Made by a program: the position numbers and the translations under genes
Notes under the pieces: model-generated
Database searches by the model: none
Seen by the model: only the letters and a program-made list of their open reading frames with translations
What the model was told of the DNA's origin: nothing
Source: Moringa oleifera
Taxonomy: Eukaryota > Streptophyta > Magnoliopsida > Brassicales > Moringaceae
Direction: 5' to 3'
Length of the DNA: 64,000 nt
NCBI GenBank assembly: GCA_021397835.1
Contig: JAJFZO010000080.1
Coordinates: forward strand, 310,001-374,000
Shown here: in pieces, positions 47,398-57,599 of the stretch
Layout of the letters: every line of letters begins with the position of its first letter
How positions within the stretch are numbered: position 1 is the stretch's first letter

Positions 47398-48479
47398 TAG
47401 ATATTCTAGCCCGAGTGATGATACCAAACTGTCTAAGTCCCAAGGACTCCATAGAAGAGATCAGCATTCTGTTTCTCTGAACAGGTAACCACGTCTCCTT
47501 TCTCTGTTGATGAAATATCAGATTAGATGCTGTGATGAATACTTCATTTTGCCTGACTAAAGGCTGCAATTTATTCAATTGTTTTACTCAGTTTAGTTCA
47601 GTATTCATGACCAGATCTTGTTATGCAGAGGTCCACTTGTCATCTCAGCCGAAATTAGATCAGTCAGTTCATGATAATAACCTAGCTTTTAGTTGAATTT
47701 ATATCTGTTCCATCCTGCTAAGATAGGCTGCGATTTTGAGCCAACACCTTGTCCTAAAAGATCATCTGTAAGAGTATATAAATAAATTATTTTGGTTTAC
47801 CCAACAGTGAAAACCTCTAGGTTAAAAAACTTTGCTGATCTGGGGTCCATGCTGGAATGTCTAACCACTAATTCCAGCATCCCATAAAGTGCCTCCAACA
47901 GTCAGATAAAGATAGTTTGTCCAGGACTTTGGTGCAAGCCCATGTTTAAGAGTCTCATGCAGAACATTAATCCATAGGTCAACAGCTGAAACATCCACGT
48001 AAGGCAGCTCTCCAGTGTGAACCTGCATGTCAAGCCCTTGAAGTGATTCCATGCTGATGACTATACCCTCATGAGCTTTCGCTTGACCTTGAAGTCAGTG
48101 GCCCTGGCCTCTGGCAGCAACTGTTAACTTTGATGAGGAACCCATGTCGAAGACATGCTTCACTGCGGATGAAATATCAGAAACTGATCTTGGGTATAGA
48201 ACAGCAAAAGGGGAGGAAAAGGTATCTACTGCCGAAGTCTTTAGCTGCATGGTGGATGTTCTCAAAGCCAAAATAACCATCCAGAGTCAGTGCCTCTAAT
48301 GATGAATTGATATTAATGGAGGAACCTGAATGAGATAAAGCTCTTAGGGAAGCAAAAGAGTGGGTAGAACAGAGGTTGGTCATATTAGCGATAGAGCTTA
48401 AGACCAGAATCAACAGAAAACTAAGGAATACCACGTTGCTTGCTTTCAGATACATGAAAGGTGGTAAGAGGTACTTCAT
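47398..48479 (-). pseudogene. Cytokinin dehydrogenase (CKX) pseudogene
   Basis: Exon 1 (48479-47801) starts with ATG and a hydrophobic signal/anchor (VVFLSFLLILVLSSIA). It reads [23 protein letters not shown] and then loses frame by one base in a C/T run near 48212. It continues [31 protein letters not shown] then TGA (48097) instead of the Ser of the FAD-linking GHS motif, [48 protein letters not shown] and GISG, then TAG, ending at a GTAAAC donor. Exon 2 (47503 to about 47398) reads GDVVTCSEKQNADLFYGVLG, loses frame, then QFGIITRARISTEPAPEMV. The remaining roughly half, including the C-terminal substrate-binding domain, is absent. CKX enzymes are secreted or vacuolar flavoproteins degrading cytokinins. 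Motifs are CKX1-like, from memory. Confidence 0.88.
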
Positions 48480-49700
48480 TAATCAGAAAACAAAGAGCAA
48501 GAGAAAAGGAAAGAGCGGGAGAGATTCTGAGTGTTCGTCGTGAGGGTTAGACAGAAACAGAGGCGTAGAAGAGAGACCTAACAAATGAAAGGCTGAGAAG
48601 AGAATTTAAAGGCCAACCTAGGCTAGCTATCGGGTGGTACTGACAGAAAATATCACATATTTTTGTAGGGAGAGTCCATTATATATAGCTCATCTTTTTT
48701 GGTCTCCAAAGTTGATGAGATGAAAGGCACAATTTATTGAAGTGTAGATTTCACATATCCTTTGGTACTTTCCCCACTGTTACATATACTTAGAGCCACA
48801 TAGCCTCTCTCTTTTCTCTTGCTGACCTTAATTGTTGGAGATGTTACTACTACATGTAAAAAATTACCTGTCACAAAGTACTATTCCGAGCATTGACTTG
48901 CTTTCATGGATTCTGATTATTTTCATGTCTCCTTTCTGTTGTACTTCATTCAATTTCTCTGCATGCGTTGTTGTTATTAGGTCATACAGAAAATAGGTCA
49001 TGTTTTAGCGCAAGTCTTAAACGTCTAAGGTATTAAACTCCTTACTCTTTAGTGCATTGCCAGCCTTGTTGTCTAAAATTCTCCGCTATGTACTTAATTA
49101 TAGTTATTCTTCTTTGTTCTCATAATTTGTTTGTATAAAATGTATATGCATTGTTCTTGGGCCTTTCGTCATGTATTTCGTAGAGCCATCTCTAAGCTTT
49201 CTGCAATACTATTTTTTGCTTACTGTTTCTGAACATGAAATTTAACTGTGTAACTGTGTATTCTGTGGATGAAGTTTTGTATTTACACTTCTATTTACAG
49301 AAACTGTGCAACTTGTATTTACACTTCTATAATTTATGATTTTGAAAGGCAAGGCATCATACAATAAAGCACAGAATACACTTAAAGACATGCATTGGTA
49401 GAGATAGATAAGTTGGTATTCATGTTCATCCACTTGGTCCTTAATTGAAATCTCTCATATTTACTCGCATTGGTTTGATCGTTGAGAAATTGTTACTGTT
49501 ATCGAATTAAAGTTTGCAGTTGGTAATTTAAATCTCACATATGCATCATGTTCATCCAGTGCAAAAATTCTACTTTGCAGCATGCAGGTTTGAAGAAATC
49601 TAATTAAAGCTTGTTCTATAGATTATATCTGTTGCTTCAATTTATTGCTCTATATAGTTCATCTTAACAGCAGTTTCAGAGCTATTTTTTGCTTTTAGTG
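48480..49700. other. Upstream flank of the CKX remnant, no gene seen
   Basis: Contains TATATATAG near 48671, which lies about 190 bp upstream of the CKX start but is oriented ambiguously, and a run of non-coding DNA. A 35-40 bp stretch with TGTATTTACACTTCTAT occurs twice (49278-49293 and 49314-49330). Confidence 0.4.
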
Positions 49701-49737
49701 CTAGTTCAAGCCAACCTGCATTCCGAACACAAAATGA

Positions 49738-51772
49738 TCTCTACCATGAGGTATGAGGTGAAGAAATTTGGTGGAACAAATGATTTTGGTCTTTGAAAGA
49801 TCAAATTGCTGGCGTGGCTAAGAAATATGGGGCATGATGCTGCACTGGCCAGAGAAAGCAAGATGCCCAGTTCTCTCACAGAAGAAGAGAAGGCTGAACT
49901 AATGAAGAAGGCTCACAATACTTTGATTTTGAGCCTACAGTGACAATGTGTTACCAGAGATTGTTAAACAGAGGATGGCTGCAGAGGGGTGGTTGAAATT
50001 AGAGGGTCTTATATGACTAAGACCCTCTCAAGTAGATTGTATCTCAAGGAGAAATTCTTCACCTTCAAAATGATAGAAGGAAAGTCTCTGTAAGAACATA
50101 TTGATGAGTTTAACAAACTCTGTCTTGATATGTTGAAAATCAAGATTGAATATGAAGATGAGGATAAAGCCTTGGCATTACCACACTCTCAGCCAAAGTC
50201 TAATGACACATTCGTGGACAATTTGAAGCATGGTAGTGATACCTTGACATTAGAAGATGTAACTGGTGCTCTCAATGCGAGGGAGTTAAGGAACAAATTT
50301 TAGCAGAAGGTTGTTAGAGCTGAAGGTTTCTATACAGGAGGGAGATCTGAGAAACATGGTCAGCAAGCTACTGTGAGAGATTCCAGCAAAGGAAAGACAA
50401 AGCAAATGCAAGAGATCCAAGTCAAGAAACTCTTCCAGAAAATGTTACCATTGTGGTAAAGTTGGACATATACGGAAATTTTGCAAAGATTTACAGAAGA
50501 AGCAGGTGAATAAAGAGCAGGCTGCTGAAGAAGATGCTGTAGTAGCTAAAGACTTTTATGATGAAGGTGATGTTCTGACTATATCTGAAGCCAAAATACA
50601 TGATGAATGGATATTAGACTCAAGTTGCACATATCATATGTGTCCAAAGAAAGAGATGTTCCAGGATTATATGCCATTAACTGGTAGGAGAGTTGCAATG
50701 GGGATTGACCAAACTTGTGTTGTAAAAGGAATCTGCTCTGCAGCATTCAAGCTACATGATGGAACTACGTGGGCTTTGAGTGAGGTGAGGTATGCGCCTG
50801 ACTTAAAGAGATACTTGATTTCTCTTGGTCAAAGGTTATTCATTCAAAACTGAGAAAGGGCAGTTGAAGATGTTGAAAGGAGCACTTGTGATGCTCAAAG
50901 CTAGCAAGATAAATAGCTTTATTTTTTGAATGGAGCAATAATCACAGGAGTGGCTCCAACCGCTGCAATCTCAAGGCAACAGACTGCTAAACTATGGCAT
51001 AAGAGGATGGGACATGTAAATCTTAAGGGCCTGCAAGAATTAAGCAAACAAGGTTTACTTTGGAGTGCTCAGGTCTATGATTTGGGATTTTGTGAGTAAT
51101 GCTTGATGGGTAAACAGCACAGGCTCAAGTTCTCAAAGAGTGCAGTTCATAAATCCAAAGAAATAATGGATTATGCACATGTAGACTTACAGGGACCACA
51201 GAAAATAGTAACATACAGTGGTTGCCACTATTTTTTATTAGTTGTTGATGATTTCGGCAGGAAAGTGTGGATTTACTTACTCAAAAACAAGCAGTGGTGG
51301 TTTCAGAAATTTAAAGATTGGAAGATTTTAATGGAGAATGTTATAGAAGGTAAATTAAAGGCATCAAGAACAGACAATGGTCTTGCGTTCTGTGATGCCA
51401 GGTTTGACGAAATTTGTAGGGAGGCTGTGATGCCAAGTTTGATGAAATTTGTAGGGAGGATGTGTCCAAGCATAAGGCAGCTCCTAGACAAGTTCAGTAG
51501 GTAGATCTGCATACTAATATCAATCTTGAGCTTGATCAAGAATCACTTGATATTGAGATTGATGAAACTAGAATACAACAATCTGATCAATTGCAAAGAT
51601 GTCAGCTGGCTAGAGACAGGGCTAGAAGAAGCATAAAGCCTCCAAGAAGATTTCAAGTAGGTGACTCATATTGAAGCTTTGTAGAAGAAGAAGTACGGGA
51701 CTGTCCAGCCTATGCTCTAAGAAAAAGTATGAGACTGTCCAGCATATGTTCTAAACTCTGCAGAACAAATGA
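49738..51772 (+). mobile_element. Truncated Ty1-copia copy 1
   Basis: Starts at the Gag beginning (ISTMRYEVKKFGGTNDF, 49738) and proceeds through Gag (LYLKEKFFTFKMIEGKSL, EHIDEFNKLCLD), a zinc knuckle CYHCGKVGHIRKFC (about 50440-50485), protease (WILDSSCTYHMCPKKE, with DSG changed to DSS, about 50610), the pre-integrase domain (LWHKRMGHVNLKGLQELSKQGL, about 50990) and part of the integrase core (VVDDFGRKVWIYLLKNK, RTDNGLAF). The integrase is cut after a 35-bp tandem duplication (51394-51463) and joined to the integrase-RT linker (RCQLARDRARRSIKPPRRFQVG). There is a stop in the CE-stop-C zinc pair (51098) and many frameshifts. No LTR, PBS, RT or RNase H. Confidence 0.85.
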
Positions 51773-52005
51773 TCAGTAGGTAGATCTGCATACTAATATC
51801 AATCTTGAGCTTGATCGAGAATCACTTGATATTGAGATTGATGAAACTAGAATACAACAATCTGATCAATTGCAAAGATGTCAGCTGGCTAGAGACAGGG
51901 CTAGAAGAAGCATAAAGCCTCCAAGAAGATTTCAAGTAGGTGACTCATATTCAAGCTTTGTAGAAGAAGAAGTACAGGACTGTCCAGCCTATGCTCTAAA
52001 CTCTG
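51494..52005 (+). repeat. Near-identical direct duplication of the copia linker
   Basis: 51494-51772 and 51773-52005 are direct copies with an offset of 279 bp, differing at only a few positions in the aligned part. The first copy has an extra partial repeat of the GACTGTCCAGC motif (about 40 bp) near its end. Confidence 0.9.
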
Positions 52006-53640
52006 CAGAACAAATGATTTTGGTCTTTGGAAGATCAAAATGCTGGCATGGCTCACCAATGTTGGGCTTGATGCTGCACAGGCCGGAGAAAGAAAGATAC
52101 TCATTCTCTCACAGAAGAAGGCTGAACTGATGAAGAATGCTCACAATACTTTGATTTTGAGCCTATAGTGACAAAGTGTTACCAGAGGTTGTTAACAGAA
52201 GACTGCTGCAGAGATGTGGTAGAAATTAGAGTCTTTATGTGACTAAAACCCTCTCAAGTAGATTGTATCTCAAGGAGAAATTCTTCACCTTCAAAATGAC
52301 AGAAGGGAAGTCTCTACAAGAACATATTGATGAGTTTAACAAACTCTGTCTTGGTCTGGCGAAAATGAAGTTTGAATATGAAGACAAGGATAAAGCCTTG
52401 GTATTACCACACTCTCTGCCAAAGTCTGATGACACATTTGTGGACATTTTGAAGCATGCTGGTGATACCTAAACATTAGAAGATGTAATTAGTGTTTCAA
52501 TGCCAAGGAGTTAAGGAATAAATTTTAGCAGAAGGTTGTTGGAGCTGAAGGTTTATATGCAGAAGGAAGATCTGAGAGAAGTGGCCAGCAAACTACCGTG
52601 AGAGATTCAGCAAACGAAAGACAAAGCAATGCAAGAGATCCAAGTCAAGAGACTCTTCAAGAAAATGTTACCATTGTGGTAAAGTTGGCCATATAAGAAA
52701 TGCTGCGAAGATTTAAAGACAAAGCAGGTGGATAAAGAGCAGGCTATTGAAGGAGATGGTGTAGTAGCTACTGACTCTTATGATGAAAGTGATGTTCTGA
52801 CTATATCTGAAGCAAAATCAAATGACGAATGGATATTAGACTCAGGTTGCACAAATCATATGTGTCCAAAGAAAGAGACATTCCAGAATTATATGCCATT
52901 AACTTGTAGCAGAGTTGTAACGGGGAATCACCAAACTTGTGCTGTAAAAAAGAATTTGCTCTGCACCATTCAGGCAACATGATGGAACTACCAAGGTTTT
53001 AAGTGAGGTGAGATATGTCCCTGACTTAAAGAGATACCTGATTTCTCTTGGTATGTTGGACAGCAAAGGTCATTCATTCAAAGCTAAGAAGGGGCAGTTG
53101 AAGGTGTTGAAAGGAGCACTTGTGTGCTCAAAGCCGGCAATATAAATGGCTTATATGTTTTGAATGGAACAACAATCACAGGAGTGGCTGCAGCTGCTGC
53201 AATCACAGAGCAACATATTGCTAAACTATGGCATAAGAGGAGAGGCAATGTAAGCCTTGAGGGGCTGCAAGAATTAAACAAACAAGGCTTGCTTGGGAGT
53301 GATTAGGTCTCTGATTTGGGATTTTGTGAGCAATTCTTGATGGGTAAACAGCATAGGCTCAAGTTTTTCCAAGAGTGCAGTTCATAAATCCAAGGAAATT
53401 ATGGATTATGCACATGCAGACTTATGGGGTCCAGAGAAAACAGCAACATACGGTGGTTGACACTACTTTTTATCCATTGTTAATGATTTCAACAGGAGGG
53501 TATGGATTTAGTTACTCAAAAACAAGGAGTGTTTCCAGAAATTCAAAGATTGGAAGGTTTTAATGGAGAATGTTACTATAGGAAGGAAATTAAAGGCATT
53601 AAGAATTGACCATTTCGGAGATAATGCACGCTGTAATTCC
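52006..53640 (+). mobile_element. Truncated Ty1-copia copy 2
   Basis: Joined head-to-tail to copy 1. The linker codons SAEQ run straight into the Gag start (NDFGLWKIKMLAWL in the corresponding frame) at a stretch of about 20 bases shared by both sequences. It contains Gag (KFFTFKMTEGKSLQEHIDEF, 52270-52470), the zinc knuckle (CYHCGKVGHIRN, frameshifted), protease with intact DSG (WILDSGCTNHMCPKKE, about 52830), the pre-integrase domain (LWHKRRGNVSLEGLQELNKQ; GH changed to GN) and an integrase start (SIVNDFNRRVWI, second acidic residue region decayed). The zinc-pair Cys is replaced by Phe (53328). It ends at about 53640 without RT, RNase H or LTR. Confidence 0.85.
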
Positions 53641-56600
53641 ATTTACTCTCATAATTTTATATATTCATGCTGGTATTTATGTCTATACGTCATCCATTTT
53701 TTATTATCACTTGTTCTGCTTGTAGAGAAGTTTATATTGAGTCTTTATTTATGGTTTCTTGTAGTGATGGCTTGAGAGATCTCGTAATTATATGGTTGTG
53801 GTAATTATCAATGGCATCCAGAAGGAGCAGTGAAGTTAAGGGCTATTTTTTATGGCAAGGTCACTGTTAATGGCTCTGTATGCAACACTCCCTAGGTCAG
53901 CCCTTAGTTCTCTTGGCAAATTGTTGTCCTTTGTTTTTTTTTTTTTTTTGTTATATCTTACTTACTCCTTTGAATTGGAGACATAGACTTCCTGAGTTTA
54001 TAAGCTTTCTTTGCTGTCATGATATGCATACTCCAGTTGACCTGGGAGGGATATTATTTATGTTAATGGTAACCATCTCCTAAAATACTGCCTCCAAAGG
54101 TGTATCTTGCCCAGAACACGCCAAAAGGGTTTCTTATGACCTGCTACAGATTTTTAGTAACTTTTAAAGGTTATTTTCTTATTTGACATTTTAGAGATAT
54201 TAATATTATCATACAATGGCAGTATCTGCTTATCTAGTGAGAAAGAGTTTGGATCTTGAGTCTATTTGAGGATTATCTAAAGAGATGGATATGTTAACAT
54301 GGTAACTTTAGTTCTACATTTCCTGTTTATTAATTTATTTGACCAAAATGAAAAAGAAGTGATGACTAATTTGAAGATATTTACATTAAATGATTTTTTG
54401 ATATCTTTGTTTCTGCAAATTAGGACAAAAGAAATTCAAGATTGCCCAAACCATGACTGTTTACTGTTGGTTGCCTTGATGTTGCTATAAGTGATTTAAT
54501 TATTGTGACTAATGATGGTATGCATATTGCTGCATATAACCATATATTGCTTACAGATGTACACTTGAAGCTGAGCAGATTTATCTTACTGCATTTCTTG
54601 CTATTCTCTCTTTTTTTTTTTTTCTTTTTTCAAGAATTTTACTGAAAAACTTTCATATCTTTCCTTCAACTTATAAAAGGAGTAAGGTTTCACATGTTTT
54701 GTTATTTGTTTCTAACTTGTTGTGTTTGACTGTCAAAGAAGAATAGTTTTTATACTTTGCATCGAACAATAAACTTAGTAATATTTTTAGGGAAATGGTT
54801 AAGGAATTATTATCTTTTAATTTTATTTTGTTGGTCTAATAGATGCGCTACACCAATGGATTTACCAGCTAAAACTTGTTGGATATAATTAGTTGGTTAG
54901 ATTTTTAGCTCCCTGTTGTGTTATAACTTACAAGTTCTAATTCTACTTGTTGTTCTTTACCTTTCATTGGAGTGTTATTGATAATTTTCTTTATTTATTC
55001 TTATCATTTATTATGATGTAGTGGAATTTATTTTAGTGTCTCTGCTGATAATCTATGCTTTAATCTTGTGAGATGGTAGATATATTACAATAATTGATGG
55101 TATTGTAAATAAGTGATATTTAGTTGTCATCAGTGAAGGATCAATAGAGGGCAACCATTACATTCCGGATTCTATGGAGTTACTGCCTCACCAACCTGAT
55201 ATACCAAGATCTCGCATTCGTGTTGTGATATATGTTATCTTTTTAGGTTTACTTAAATTTCTTTATGCCTTCCACAATTCATTCTTTCTGTCATGCTTTG
55301 AATTTTATTTTCTAATTATTGATGACAATGCTGAAGTTGCCTTTATCTTGAACTGGATTTTGAGTGACCTTTACTTTTCATATTCAATTATGCCAATTAT
55401 GTTTGTTAACAGAATGATGGTCTAGTTCACATTCGGATGAATTGGAGGTTTTCATGTATGTTGGAAATATGTATTGGAGAAATTTTTTTAAGTTTTAATG
55501 ATGAAATATGTAACTTCCATTCATGTTTCTAAATTTTTAAAAGTGTTATTTTATTGGAAACTAAATTAGGTGTTTTTATTTGTTTCTTGATTTTATTATA
55601 TTGGAGGATTGAAATATGCCTTGAGTAACATATAGGATCACAAAGTTTCATGCATACTCTAAGCAGTGTAATGACATAGAGAATTACTGTGAAGATGCCT
55701 TCTATGTTTAATAATGGTCGCAGAAATGCTAATTACTTTATAAGTGATTTTGACTTGGCCCAATTTGAATATTTCTAAAACCTAACATAGTAACTTCTAA
55801 TTTTTTTGAGGGAAACTTTTGAGTGTATGAACTATCTAAGTCAATGTCTCCTTTCTCTTAAGGCCTTGGCCCAATTTGAATATTTCTAAAACCTAACATA
55901 GTAACTTCTAATTTTTTTGAGGGAAACTTTTGAACGCATGAACTATCTAAGTCAATGTCTCCTTTCTCTTAAGTTTGGTTTGCCATCTCAGAAATCAATT
56001 TTTTAGGATCAGTTGCAATAATTTTTGACTCACATAAATCTTGTGGTACCTAAAATGGGACTAGATAGATAAGTCATTTAAATAGTATTCTATGCTCAAG
56101 AGATTCTTTTCTATAATTTACGTAATTGATTTTGCATTTTGTTTTGTTGTGGATGCTTTTAGTTCACAGAAATTTGTATATTGTATAGATAGAACACTAG
56201 ATGTGAAGTTCAGGCTAAAGGTGCAATCTTTTTTACCTTTTAGACCATTAGGTTTATATTTGTAACCTCATGAGCTTACTAATCCTTTATCTTCATTTCT
56301 ACCCTTATGAGAAAATTTAAACTCTTGTTGTGCAAAGAATGTACAAAACTATCAAAACTTTTTAGTCGACATTTTCTCATTTATATGTTGTTCTTTTCAT
56401 CGTTTATCAGTTACATGAGACTGTCTGGTGTTCTGAGCTAACTTTTATCTACTTAAACTATGTTCTTTTTGCCGGTTCATGAAGGGAGGAACCATGAAGT
56501 TCGAGAGCTAAGTTTCTGTTGGTTTGTTTGACTAGATACATGTTAGTTTCGATTTACAAGTTATGTTACATAGAGGCTATCTACTATTGTTGCAGATTCA

Positions 56601-57590
56601 TGCCTTAAAACGTGTACATATAAGCAGTGTCAAACTTCCATCAAATCTCAGGTATCGTTGCATTATCTTTTTTCCTTTTACCTTTAACCCGAATTTAGTC
56701 TTTGTTTTCAATTTTTAGAGGAGAATTTTAGTGATAGTGTGAGAATGGAAGGACATTCAAAACAATTTTGCTTTTGTTTGTATGATTTTTTAACAATCTT
56801 TAGCTTTGTGCTCTTATTTCGCTATGATGATATTTCTACCATTTTATTTCCATTTCTCTTCTCCAAAAGCATTTTGAAATGGATATAAATGAAAACAAGG
56901 ATTTCTATGGTTATGTAATCAAACTTTAGTTTATGAAGAAGTGTGGCTAATTCCTGAATATTGATGAAACTCTAAAACTAGAGATGACCTGTTTACCAAT
57001 CCATTGCTTCGTTTTCTTTTTCACGAGTGTACCAAAATATGGTTGCCTTTCGGCTACTAATATAAATACATAACCCATGCAGAAAGTGGCATTATGCAGT
57101 TACTATTTTTATATTTTCCATTTTAACTCTTCCTGTGTTTTAGCCTAGAGAGTCATGCTCATTGTCCTTATGTTTCAGGCTAAGGAAGCACATCAAGCTA
57201 AAGTAAAGTAATCTTAAGTCATTTGGTTGGAAGAATTAGTGCAACTTAACAACCGCCAATACACTTGTTCCTTGTGCTTCCTTTGGGCAAGTTACCAAGA
57301 TTGGCCATGGTGTTAAGAGCTCTTTCTAGAAATTCTCTTTAAACTATATTTTTACCCTAATATCTCTCATAAGAATAAAAGTAATATGATTAGCTTGAGT
57401 CAAATAAAATGCATTTATTTGAATTTATCACATCTAGGTAAATATGTTTGATTTGTCAAAAGTAGATAAAAATGTTTTAAGTTTATCCAAAAAAGATAAA
57501 ACAAATTTCTTGTATTTTAAAATGTCTCTTTTCTCAAAATGCAATAGAGGTAGCACCAAATTGGAAGGATTTATGTGTATCAGTTTCTCC
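53641..57590. other. Mostly non-coding DNA with a few coding-like islands
   Basis: Short stretches have balanced composition and splice-like borders: 53796-53895 (GNYQWHPEGAVKLRAIFYGK), 54840-54885 (DALHQWIYQLKLVGY), 55133-55225 (EGSIEGNHYIPDSMELLPHQ, then PDIPRSRIRVVIY) and 56594-56652 (IHALKRVHISSVKLPSNLR, followed by GTAT). They might be exons of one decayed multi-exon gene on the plus strand. I do not recognise the family and could not join them. Confidence 0.3.
55755..55973. repeat. 111-bp perfect-length tandem duplication
   Basis: 55755-55865 and 55866-55973 are the same sequence, differing at about three positions (GAGTGTATG versus GAACGCATG). Confidence 0.95.
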
Positions 57591-57599
57591 GATACGCAT

